This document shows positions 17,081 to 25,310 of a DNA stretch of 54,578 bases, one piece after another (the stretch's first letter is position 1; each line of letters opens with the position of its first letter). The stretch comes from Saprospiraceae bacterium. GTDB taxonomy: Bacteria > Bacteroidota > Bacteroidia > Chitinophagales > Saprospiraceae. Under the pieces are notes generated by a model. The model saw only the letters and a list, made by a program, of their open reading frames with translations. It was not told the DNA's origin and did no database searches. The translations under genes were made by a program, and so were the position numbers. The stretch lies in the NCBI GenBank assembly GCA_020629515.1, contig JAHDDE010000025.1, forward strand, positions 1-54,578. Reading direction: 5' to 3'.

Positions 17081-18745
17081 GATTTTGATCAATAGGCAAT
17101 GCCATGGTTCAAATTCGATTTTCCCTGTGCTCACAGAATTTCTCATACCATAATTACATAGGATTACATCAGATCTCTGGTTAAGCATATCTGATTGATA
17201 GGTGATACAATGATCACTAAAATTTAAGCAAATCAAAAAAGTATGTGAGTCATCTTTTCTACTGTAGATAAATAGGTTTTCATCCAAAGGTTCGAGATCT
17301 AAGTAATTGCCATATATTAATGTTTTGTTTCCTTTTCTGACACTTATCATTTTTCGATAAAAATGTAAAATCGAATCCTTAGCGTTTTCTGCATTTTCTA
17401 CATTTACATTTTCATAATTTGGATTTAGATCAATCCATGGGACACCCTCTGAAAAGCCACCATTCTTCTTGTTATTCCATTGCATTGGGGTTCTTGCATT
17501 ATCTCTTGAGGTATGTTTAAGATTTTTCAAAAAATCCTCTTTTTTTCCTCCTTTTTTTAGGTGTTTTTCGAATCCGTCAAAAACCCATAAGTCTCGATAT
17601 TTTCCTAATTCTTCCCAAGGCACATTAGTCATTCCAATTTCATCTCCAAAATAAATATATGGGGTGCCTCTTTGAGTCATTAAAAACATGCAGAGCAATT
17701 TTGCGGCTTGCTTACGATAGGTTTTATCGTTGCCAAATCTTGAAACAATCCTAGGGAAATCATGATTACCTAGGAATGCAGTGTTCCATCCTCCCATATC
17801 CACTAAGCGATCCCAATCTGTGACTATTTGTTTAAATTCTATCAAAGAGTATTTTTTATATCCATAATAGTCATAAGGATCTCTATCTATGTCCATGTGA
17901 TCAAAATGATATATAGTGTGCAGTTCTTTTCTATTTTCACCTACATAATCCAATGCTTGCTCTGGTGTGATACCTGGACCTTCGCCAACAGTCATCATGT
18001 CGTACTTAGAGATTACCTCATTATTCATTTCCTGTATGAATTCATGCAGTCGTGGGCCGTTCGCATAAAATCTTCCGAAATTTCCATCAAAGTTATCCTC
18101 TGTTTTATCTGGAAATGATAAATCTTTAGAGATAAATGGGAGGACATCTAATCTAAATCCATGAATTCCTTTACCCATCCAAAAGTGCATAATATCATAT
18201 ATCTCTTGCCTAACTTTTGGGTTCTCCCAATTTAGATCTGGTTGTTTTTTACTGAATAAATGAAGATAATATTCACCAGTATTATCATCAAATTCCCAAG
18301 TGCTTGGGGCAAAATATGAAATCCAATTCGTCGGTGGGTCTCCATTTGATTTTGGCTTCTTCCAGTAGTAGTAATCTCTATATGGATTATCCTTAGATTT
18401 CTTTGATTCTTTAAACCAAAAATGTTCATCACTGCTATGGTTAGGTACTAAATCAAGAATTATTTTGAGATTACGTTTTTTCAATTCTATCAAAAGTTCA
18501 TCAAAGTCTTCCATTGAACCAAAATCTTCCATGATATCACGATAATCGCTGACGTCATAACCATTATCATCATTAGGAGATTTGAAAATGGGACATAGCC
18601 ATAAAGTTTCAATGCCTAATGATGCGATGTAATCAATTCGAGATATAATACCTCTTAAGTCTCCAATTCCATCACCATTCGAGTCTTGAAAACTTCGAGG
18701 ATATATTTGATAAACAATTGTTTCTTTCCACCAATGCCTTTTCAT
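17069..18745 (-). CDS. malL: Oligo-1,6-glucosidase / alpha-glucosidase (GH13)
   Basis: A 558-residue cytoplasmic GH13 exo-glucosidase releasing glucose from short alpha-gluco-oligosaccharides. The motifs are close to Bacillus oligo-1,6-glucosidase: Ca-loop DSNGDGIGDL (21-30), QPDLNWENP (168-176), nucleophile D200 in GFRLDVLPF, acid/base E255 in TVGEGPG, and D329 in FLGNHDFPR. V201 directly after the nucleophile is the residue linked to alpha-1,6 (isomaltose-type) specificity, where maltases have Thr. No signal peptide is present. It is divergent from the exported amylase-family gene, suggesting stepwise glucan use: cutting outside, trimming inside. It is a single gene on its strand. Confidence 0.94.
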   Translation of the reverse strand: MKRHWWKETIVYQIYPRSFQDSNGDGIGDLRGIISRIDYIASLGIETLWLCPIFKSPNDDNGYDVSDYRDIMEDFGSMEDFDELLIELKKRNLKIILDLVPNHSSDEHFWFKESKKSKDNPYRDYYYWKKPKSNGDPPTNWISYFAPSTWEFDDNTGEYYLHLFSKKQPDLNWENPKVRQEIYDIMHFWMGKGIHGFRLDVLPFISKDLSFPDKTEDNFDGNFGRFYANGPRLHEFIQEMNNEVISKYDMMTVGEGPGITPEQALDYVGENRKELHTIYHFDHMDIDRDPYDYYGYKKYSLIEFKQIVTDWDRLVDMGGWNTAFLGNHDFPRIVSRFGNDKTYRKQAAKLLCMFLMTQRGTPYIYFGDEIGMTNVPWEELGKYRDLWVFDGFEKHLKKGGKKEDFLKNLKHTSRDNARTPMQWNNKKNGGFSEGVPWIDLNPNYENVNVENAENAKDSILHFYRKMISVRKGNKTLIYGNYLDLEPLDENLFIYSRKDDSHTFLICLNFSDHCITYQSDMLNQRSDVILCNYGMRNSVSTGKIEFEPWHCLLIKISRS

Positions 18746-18851
18746 AGGAGAGTTCTATTTGATACGAAACATAATTAAATAATTTTTCATTTATTCATTT
18801 ACTTATACACCACAAACGGTTACGAATATATCCGATTAGAGAGTACCTATA

Positions 18852-18859
18852 TAATTTTG
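18852..18859 (+). promoter_or_regulatory. Candidate promoter of the exported amylase gene, -7 box TAATTTTG
   Basis: TAATTTTG matches TAnnTTTG and lies 42 bases before the chosen ATG at 18902. A short sequence with central CG, AAACGGTTAC (18814-18823), lies about 30 bases further upstream and could be a regulator site. No -33 TTG is evident. Confidence 0.45.
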
Positions 18860-18901
18860 TCTGTATTTAATATCTTACTCTCAGGTAACCATATACTGGA
18901 T

Positions 18902-21900
18902 ATGAAACATCTTTATTTTATTTCATTTTTTATGATGATTAATCATCTCCTCATCGCTCAAATCGAATTAATTCCTAATGAGGCTACAGCTAATGAAAAA
19001 GTGATTCTAAGATTTGACGCCAGTATTGGTGGTGGCGAATTGATAGGCTCCGACAAGGTATACATGCATCACGGCGTTGTGCTGAGCGGTACCGAAGGAA
19101 CAGAATGGAATAATGTTATAGGTAATTGGGGCGCCGATGACGGAATAGGTTTAATGAAGAAGGTGACAGGGAGGGATGATCTCTGGGAGATAGAAATCTC
19201 ACCTGATGCTTTTACTTACTTTGGAGTATCAACTACAGAACAAATTTTCAGAATAAGTGCTGTTTTTCGTAATTCGGATGGTTCTTTAAAGGCATCATTT
19301 GATCGAGGAGTATATGATTGGGGAGAAGTCATCTCCAATGGTGATGCCTATGTGAATCTCCAAGTGGATAATTACATAGCAATTGCGAGCCCTAAAGCCA
19401 ATGAAGTCTATTTGGTAAACGGTGTTCCTTTGAGCATTTCCACCATTTTATCTTCGAAAGCGGATATGGTAAGACTATATATTGATAAAGGAGAGGGTTT
19501 CAATTTAATTGACGAAAAATCTAATATTGAATCCTATGACTTTAATTATAATGTTGAAGAATCGGCTAAAATAATTATCAAAATACAAGCTTCTATCAAT
19601 GGTGAAATGCTTGAAGCTATAAAAGAGCTTAATCTTTATATAAGAAGTGAAACAGTATTTGAGCAAATCGAAGAAAATATTGAATTAGGAGTAAACTATT
19701 ATGATGAGTCAGATAGAGTGTCTTTGGCATTGTTAGCCCCTAAAAAAGAATTTGTTTACGTAGTTGGCGATTTTAATAATTGGGAGATTTCTGATGAATA
19801 CTTAATGAAATATGACTCAACCAATGAGACTTTTTGGCTCACTATAGAGGGATTAATACCTGGTGAAGATTATGTTTATCAATATTGGGTTGATGGTATA
19901 GTCAAGATAGGTGACCCTTATGCTGAGCAGATTGCAGATCCCTGGAATGATAAATACATTTTGGAAAATGTATTCCCTAACTTACCCAAATACGAGAATA
20001 CGGATTATGGAACCGCTGCTGTGCTGAATACTCTTCAACAAGAATATGTTTGGTCATCGCATGAAGCTAATTGGGTTAAACCTAAGATAGATGAGTTGAT
20101 CATATATGAGCTTTTAATTAGAGACTTTGTAGCTTCTCATTCATATGAAGATCTTATTGATTCGTTAGAGTACCTGTCAGAATTGGGTATCAATGCCATC
20201 GAGCTCATGCCAATTAATGAGTTTGAAGGAAATGAATCTTGGGGTTATAACCCATCTTATTTTTTTGCGCCTGACAAGTATTATGGCACCAAAAATGAGC
20301 TGAAAAGATTTATAGATGCTGCGCATCAAAAAGGAATCGCAGTAATCCTCGACATCGTGCTAAATCATGCATATGGACAATCTCCTCTTGTAGAGATGTA
20401 TTTTGATACCGATTCTGGAAATCCGAGTAAAGAAAACCCATGGTTTAATCAAGAATATGTCGGTCCATACTCTTGGGGTTATGATTTTAATCACGAAAGT
20501 ATCTACACTCAAAATTTTATTGATGACATCAACGAACATTGGTTAACTGAATATCACTTTGATGGTTATCGATTTGATTTCACAAAAGGATTTACAAACT
20601 ACGCACCCGGTAACAGCTTAGACAATTACGATCAATCCAGAATCGATATTCTTAAACGAATGGGGAATAAAATAAGGTCTTATAATTCTGATGCCTATTT
20701 AATTTTAGAGCATTGGGCTTCTCCTCAAGAAGAAAATGAACTCGCTCTTTCAAATTTTATAATGTGGAGGAACAAGAGTTATGATTTTGTTCCAGCATCT
20801 ATCGGAAGTCCTTCAGGGACTTTTGAGGGCGCAGACGCTGAAAGTCATGTTGTTTTCTTCAATAGTCATGACGAAAGAAGATTAGCTGAACATATGCTTA
20901 CTGAAGGAAGGAGGAATAGTGCTTATAATATACAAGACACCCTAATAATGTTAGAAAGGATTAAAATGGCTGCGGCTTTTCAACTCTTGCTTCCAGGTCC
21001 TAAAATGATGTGGATGTTTGATGAGTTAGCCTATGACGTCCATATTGACTTCAATGGTAGAGTAGGGAATAAACCTCTTCCATGGGGTGAAGGGAGTTTG
21101 AGCTATTATGATAATGTATATCGTCAGTACGTGTACGATGCTTATAGGGCTATAACAAAGTTGCGAAGTAATATTTCTTCTGATCGTCTCCGAAGAGCAT
21201 CTAAAAATCATAAACTTCAGGGAAGTACAAGACGTTTAGCATATGATATGGATGATTTTGATTTGGTTGTTGTCGGTAATTTTTCAACACAGATAGAATC
21301 AATAAATCCCGCTTTTCCAGTGACAGGCGAATGGTATGATTACTTTAGTGGAGAAAGTTTCAATGTTAACTCTACAGCCGACCCCATCGAGCTAAATCCT
21401 GGTGAATGGCATATCTATACCTCTAATAGACTTTCAGAGGGATTGCCAAACGTTGTTGAGCATTGGGAAAACCCAGTAACTATATCTCCTTTTCCTTTTA
21501 CTTCATCAGATGAAATAATCATTGAATATGATACAAATAAAGGATCTAAGGATAACACCGAAGGATTGACTAATGCAGATAAAGTTTATATCCATTCTGG
21601 TATATATAATGAAGAAACAGGATCATGGAGTAATATAGTAGGCAATTTAGTGGATGATAATCTTGGATTAATGTCTAAAACCGGGGAAAACAAGTGGCAG
21701 CTTGTCATGACTCCACAGTCTTATTATAATTCTGATGATATAGACAACATAATTATGTATTTCAGAGACGCTGATAATAACAATGTAGGAAAAGGGTTTA
21801 GAGGTCAAGATATTATTATACCCGTAGAATCGGTTGATCCTTTTGTTCAGATAATACCTAGTTCCTTTGATGCAGATGACCGAATAACCATCACTTTTAA

Positions 21901-22501
21901 CGCAGAACGAGGAAATGGTGAGCTAATAAATGTAGATAAAGTTTATATGCATAGTAGTATGGATATTACTAATACAAATGAACCACAAGAATCAGCTTGG
22001 GGCCATGTAGTGGGCAATTGGGGACAAGATGATGGAATAGGGAAAATGTCGAAAGTATCTGGCACAGATAATCTATGGGAGATTTCCCTTGTTCCTCGTT
22101 CCTATTATGGGTTAAGTCAAGGTGATCATCCCTACTGGTTGGCAGCAGTATTTCGTTCAGCAGATGGCACAAAAAAGGGTACGGGTAATGTAGGGGAGCT
22201 TCCTAACGGATTTATTCATGACAATTTAGATTTCTTTATAAAGAACGATTTTACCACTTCACTGGACAACATAGTTTTGCAACCAGATTTGATTTATCCC
22301 AATCCTGCGACTCACACAATCTCTATCAATACTGAAGAAAATTTGGATCAAATAATAATTACGAACTCTTTAGGAGAGCCGGTTAGAACTATTCATGGAA
22401 ATGCTACAGAAGTTGATGTAAGTCATCTGAGCGAAGGGGTATACCTGCTTATAGGTAAGACTCACAATAAAAATTTCATTTCCAAATTCATAAAAATTTA
22501 G
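18902..22501 (+). CDS. T9SS-exported alpha-amylase-family glycosidase (GH13) with three repeat modules
   Basis: A 1199-residue secreted alpha-glucan hydrolase. From the ATG at 18902 it has a signal peptide (MKHLYFISFFMMINHLLIAQ). Next come a beta module at about 21-155, a linker, a CBM48/isoamylase-N-like domain with VYVVGDFNNWEIS near 286, and a GH13 barrel. Catalytic residues are D559 (DGYRFDFTKG), E603 (LILEHWAS) and D657 (FFNSHDERR), with region I DIVLNH near 484. After the barrel come two more copies of the N-terminal module (hallmarks DKVYMH and VVGNWGQDDGIG). The last roughly 75 residues are a T9SS sorting domain (PDLIYPNPATHTISI ... GVYLL ... FISKFIKI). A TTG at 18857 would spoil the signal peptide, so I rejected it. 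It probably acts at the cell surface on starch-like polymers. Confidence 0.93.
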   Translation: MKHLYFISFFMMINHLLIAQIELIPNEATANEKVILRFDASIGGGELIGSDKVYMHHGVVLSGTEGTEWNNVIGNWGADDGIGLMKKVTGRDDLWEIEISPDAFTYFGVSTTEQIFRISAVFRNSDGSLKASFDRGVYDWGEVISNGDAYVNLQVDNYIAIASPKANEVYLVNGVPLSISTILSSKADMVRLYIDKGEGFNLIDEKSNIESYDFNYNVEESAKIIIKIQASINGEMLEAIKELNLYIRSETVFEQIEENIELGVNYYDESDRVSLALLAPKKEFVYVVGDFNNWEISDEYLMKYDSTNETFWLTIEGLIPGEDYVYQYWVDGIVKIGDPYAEQIADPWNDKYILENVFPNLPKYENTDYGTAAVLNTLQQEYVWSSHEANWVKPKIDELIIYELLIRDFVASHSYEDLIDSLEYLSELGINAIELMPINEFEGNESWGYNPSYFFAPDKYYGTKNELKRFIDAAHQKGIAVILDIVLNHAYGQSPLVEMYFDTDSGNPSKENPWFNQEYVGPYSWGYDFNHESIYTQNFIDDINEHWLTEYHFDGYRFDFTKGFTNYAPGNSLDNYDQSRIDILKRMGNKIRSYNSDAYLILEHWASPQEENELALSNFIMWRNKSYDFVPASIGSPSGTFEGADAESHVVFFNSHDERRLAEHMLTEGRRNSAYNIQDTLIMLERIKMAAAFQLLLPGPKMMWMFDELAYDVHIDFNGRVGNKPLPWGEGSLSYYDNVYRQYVYDAYRAITKLRSNISSDRLRRASKNHKLQGSTRRLAYDMDDFDLVVVGNFSTQIESINPAFPVTGEWYDYFSGESFNVNSTADPIELNPGEWHIYTSNRLSEGLPNVVEHWENPVTISPFPFTSSDEIIIEYDTNKGSKDNTEGLTNADKVYIHSGIYNEETGSWSNIVGNLVDDNLGLMSKTGENKWQLVMTPQSYYNSDDIDNIIMYFRDADNNNVGKGFRGQDIIIPVESVDPFVQIIPSSFDADDRITITFNAERGNGELINVDKVYMHSSMDITNTNEPQESAWGHVVGNWGQDDGIGKMSKVSGTDNLWEISLVPRSYYGLSQGDHPYWLAAVFRSADGTKKGTGNVGELPNGFIHDNLDFFIKNDFTTSLDNIVLQPDLIYPNPATHTISINTEENLDQIIITNSLGEPVRTIHGNATEVDVSHLSEGVYLLIGKTHNKNFISKFIKI

Positions 22502-23003
22502 AGTTAAAGTCATTAGTATAAATATTAGACTCTACTTGATTAATAACTTTAGTATGGGAATATTTAAAACCGGACTTGATTAACAAATTGATAGAAGCTT
22601 CATTTTCAAATGAAGTTATAGCCATGACTTTTTTAAAATGCAGATTTTCTCTGCCAAATAATAGCGTGGCTCTAATAGCTTCAAAAGTATAACCTTGTTT
22701 TTGATAACTCAATGAGGTGGCATATCCTATATCAGGAACTTCCAAATAATCTCTTTGAAGAAAACCGCATATTCCGATGGGAGCAAGATTCTTTTTTAAA
22801 CTGACTTTTAGCAGACCAAATTCATTCTCTTGATAAGATTTTAAAGGTCCGCTTATTAAATATTGTTCTGCTTTCGATTGATCTGATATTTTCCTATCAC
22901 CTATTCCTTTTATGTAACTCTCTTCATTCATGAGATTATATATGAAATCTACATCTTGAAGTGACAATTGACTAAGTATTAATCTCTTGGTTTCTATAAT
23001 CAT
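22488..23003 (-). CDS. GNAT-family N-acetyltransferase (RimJ/RimL type)
   Basis: A 171-residue acetyltransferase. The start MIIETKRLILSQLSLQDVDF is typical of the RimJ/RimL-like branch that acetylates protein N-termini or small molecules. The acetyl-CoA loop is SYQKQGYTFEAI, and the C-terminal SFENEASINLLIKSGFKYSH is the usual N-xx-S-xx-xxx-K-x-GF segment. I use the ATG at 23003; a TTG two codons earlier is less likely. It begins 9 bases after dinB on the same strand, so the two are probably one transcript. Its 3' end overlaps the amylase gene by 14 bases. The substrate is unknown. Confidence 0.85.
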   Translation of the reverse strand: MIIETKRLILSQLSLQDVDFIYNLMNEESYIKGIGDRKISDQSKAEQYLISGPLKSYQENEFGLLKVSLKKNLAPIGICGFLQRDYLEVPDIGYATSLSYQKQGYTFEAIRATLLFGRENLHFKKVMAITSFENEASINLLIKSGFKYSHTKVINQVESNIYTNDFNSKFL

Positions 23004-23012
23004 AATCAATTG

Positions 23013-24083
23013 TTATAATGGCAATTCAATTTGGTTTATAGGTAGTGTTACATTTTCTTCATTTGATAGACTTATTCCTATTAATCTGATCTTTCCAATA
23101 ATATGGACATTTTGGTTTATCAAATTAAGAGCTAATTCCTTAATATGATCTTTAAATTCAATAGGGTGTAAGCAAGTCTTACTTCTTGTAATAATAGAGA
23201 AATCGGATCTTTTTAACTTAAGTGTTATGGTTCGTCCTTTAAAATTATTTTTTCGAACACGAATCTCAAGTTCATGTGAAATTTTTGCAACCTCACTTTT
23301 AAGGATGCTAACATCCACTATATCTTCATTTAAAGTTTTTTCTACTCCAACAGATTTTCTTTTTCTATCAGGTACTACAGGCCTGTCATCAATGCCCCTG
23401 ACAATATTGTAGAAAAACTTTCCAGATTTGCCAAAATGCTTGATGAGATAAAAAAGATCATGAGCTTTAAGATCAGAACCATTACGTATTCCCAATAGTT
23501 TCATTTTTTCTGCTGTTACTTTTCCTACCCCAAAAAAATCTTCGATCGGTAATTTTTCGATGAAAGCAACGGCATGTTGAGGTTTAATTACGGTTAAGCC
23601 ATTGGGTTTATTAATGTCTGAAGCAATTTTTGCTATAAACTTGCAATATGATACTCCTGCTGAACATTGTAATTGAGTTTTATTGAATACTTCTTCTCTT
23701 ATCATTCCGGCTATTTCTGTAGCATATTGAATGTTTTGTTTGTTGACTGTAACGTCTAAATAAGCTTCGTCTAAAGAAAGGGGTTCTATGAGATCGGTAT
23801 ATCGTGAGAAGATTTCTCTAATTTCTAATGACACCTTTTTATACACATCAAATCGGGGCTTGACAAATATCAATTGTGGACATTTTGATTTAGCAATATA
23901 CCCAGGCATAGCTGACTTAACTCCATACTTTCTTGCCTCATAACTTGCCGTCGTCGTAACTCCTCTATTTTGACCACCACCAACAGCTATTGGTTTCCCT
24001 CTAAGTTCAGGATTGTCCCGTTGCTCTACAGATGCATAGAATGCATCCATGTCAATATGAATGATCTTTCTGGACGTATTCAT
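23013..24083 (-). CDS. dinB: DNA polymerase IV (Y-family)
   Basis: An error-prone translesion polymerase, 356 residues, full length. Catalytic metal ligands are in HIDMDAFYASVEQRDN (D11, D13) and SLDEAYLDV (D and E at about 103-104). The steric region GGGQNRGVTTTASYEARKYG, the helix-hairpin-helix FFGVGKVTAEKMKLLGI and the little-finger domain are present. The C-terminus ends INQIELPL, and the Q-I-E-LPL core looks like a beta-clamp-binding peptide. The start codon is embedded in a 34-bp dyad. It leads an operon with the GNAT gene. SOS control is usual for dinB in other phyla but is not shown here. Confidence 0.96.
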   Translation of the reverse strand: MNTSRKIIHIDMDAFYASVEQRDNPELRGKPIAVGGGQNRGVTTTASYEARKYGVKSAMPGYIAKSKCPQLIFVKPRFDVYKKVSLEIREIFSRYTDLIEPLSLDEAYLDVTVNKQNIQYATEIAGMIREEVFNKTQLQCSAGVSYCKFIAKIASDINKPNGLTVIKPQHAVAFIEKLPIEDFFGVGKVTAEKMKLLGIRNGSDLKAHDLFYLIKHFGKSGKFFYNIVRGIDDRPVVPDRKRKSVGVEKTLNEDIVDVSILKSEVAKISHELEIRVRKNNFKGRTITLKLKRSDFSIITRSKTCLHPIEFKDHIKELALNLINQNVHIIGKIRLIGISLSNEENVTLPINQIELPL

Positions 24084-24115
24084 AAAAGTTAAAAGATATT
24101 AAATTTAACTTTTAT
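24082..24115. promoter_or_regulatory. 12-bp-arm dyad overlapping the dinB start codon
   Basis: ATAAAAGTTAAA (24082-24093) and TTTAACTTTTAT (24104-24115) are perfect inverted repeats around a 10-base spacer. The first two bases of the dinB ATG form the end of one arm. It could be a repressor operator or an RNA hairpin that hides the start codon. Confidence 0.6.
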
Positions 24116-24194
24116 ATATTAAATATTAATTGATATGTATACGATCTGTAGTGCATTAGACATTTTCATATAAAACGTTATAATTCAATAGCTT

Positions 24195-24250
24195 ACATAC
24201 TGATTCTTAAACATAAATATTAGTATCCAGTATGTTAATTGATATATCAA
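24195..24250. repeat. Two further dyads between tag and dinB
   Basis: ACATACTG (24195-24202) is matched by CAGTATGT (24228-24235). Beyond it TTGATATATCAA (24239-24250) is a perfect 12-base palindrome covering the tag stop codon. With the dyad at the dinB start, the 163-base gap holds three inverted repeats. None has a T-run, so I do not call a terminator. Confidence 0.4.
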
Positions 24251-24825
24251 CTTAATTCTGAATGCCTGTGGCAGTCAACTAAATGATCGTTATATAATCC
24301 AGCTGCTTGCATGAAAGCATAAATAATTGTGGTTCCAACAAATTTGAATCCATGTTCTTTGAGTCTGTTACTAAGTGAATTACTTAGGGTAGAATTAGTC
24401 GGAACTTCTACAAGTGTTTTATAATGATTGATGATAGGATCTCCATTTACTGTTTCCCAAATAAATTGATCAAAAGCAATATCTTTTTCTAGAAGGTCTA
24501 CATAGCACTGAGCATTATTAATAGCAGCTTTAATCTTAACTTTGTTTCGGATTATACTTTTATTATTAAGTAGTTCTTCAATTTTAGAATTATCATAGCG
24601 GGACATAATCTGAGGATCAAAGTTGTCATAAGCTATTCTGTAATTATCTCTTCTATTTAAAATTGTCCACCAACTTAACCCTGCTTGTGTTCCATCCAAT
24701 ATTATCTTTTCGAATAATTTTTGACTACTTCTGATAGGCACTCCCCACTCTTCATCATGATATTTTTGATACAAAGGATATTTCAAACACCAAGGGCATT
24801 TGATCTTATCCTCAGTATTTTCCAT
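24247..24825 (-). CDS. tag: DNA-3-methyladenine glycosylase I
   Basis: A base-excision repair enzyme removing 3-methyladenine from alkylated DNA; 192 residues, standard length. Zinc ligands match E. coli Tag: C10 (KCPWC), H23 (QKYHDEEWG), and H and C in NDHLVDCH near the C-terminus. The helix-hairpin-helix/substrate region is LDGTQAGLSWWTILNRR, with Asp where E. coli has Glu38, a conservative change I believe is common among homologues. FKFVGTTIIYAFMQAAGL is the conserved C-terminal motif. It overlaps the upstream secreted-protein gene by 14 bases. With dinB next to it, this is a small DNA-damage cluster. Confidence 0.95.
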   Translation of the reverse strand: MENTEDKIKCPWCLKYPLYQKYHDEEWGVPIRSSQKLFEKIILDGTQAGLSWWTILNRRDNYRIAYDNFDPQIMSRYDNSKIEELLNNKSIIRNKVKIKAAINNAQCYVDLLEKDIAFDQFIWETVNGDPIINHYKTLVEVPTNSTLSNSLSNRLKEHGFKFVGTTIIYAFMQAAGLYNDHLVDCHRHSELS

Positions 24826-25228
24826 AAACCTTTACTTTCGCTTTTTTGACTTTAACCCCTTTGGTATCATATTTATATTCTACAGACTCAATATTTCGAC
24901 CTTTTAAATCGACACCTATAGGTTTGGAGAATTCTCCATCAAGTATTGTTTTTCTGAGATTTACGATCTGTTTGCTTCCATCTCTAAAGCCTATTATTAC
25001 TTGAGTAAAGTTTAAATTTCCATTTTCTAATTGAAATCGAAGACTTCGGTATTGCCCATTTTCAACTTGTATGGGTATTATATCAGAATTATTCTTTTTA
25101 ATGACTTTTCTCGTACCTATATGAACCCAATCATTTTGTTCATATAAAATGTCAACATCAGAACTAATAGGGTATAATGTAGTAGAAGTAAATATTGTAC
25201 TAACGACTAATAAAACAATGGTTACCAT
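24812..25228 (-). CDS. Small exported beta-rich protein, unknown function
   Basis: A 138-residue protein with an N-terminal hydrophobic segment (TIVLLVVSTIFTSTTL) and a beta-rich body with alternating basic residues (TRKVIKKNNSDIIPIQVENG, GFRDGSKQIVNLRKTI, KGVKVKKAKVKVYGKY). There are no cysteines and no catalytic motif that I recognise. The fold may resemble small periplasmic beta-sandwich DUFs. Its end overlaps tag by 14 bases and it lies 82 bases after the cobalamin receptor gene, so it could be co-transcribed with either or both. The role is unknown. Confidence 0.7.
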   Translation of the reverse strand: MVTIVLLVVSTIFTSTTLYPISSDVDILYEQNDWVHIGTRKVIKKNNSDIIPIQVENGQYRSLRFQLENGNLNFTQVIIGFRDGSKQIVNLRKTILDGEFSKPIGVDLKGRNIESVEYKYDTKGVKVKKAKVKVYGKY

Positions 25229-25310
25229 AGTATAATTTAGTATTCAAAGAATATAACATCGAGTAAACGATGAAATTGTATCGATCAACATACTTTTTGG
25301 ACAATAATCA

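Noticed and set aside
18857-18901. Upstream TTG start for the exported amylase
   Set aside because: It would place 15 residues before a clean signal peptide and overlaps the candidate promoter.
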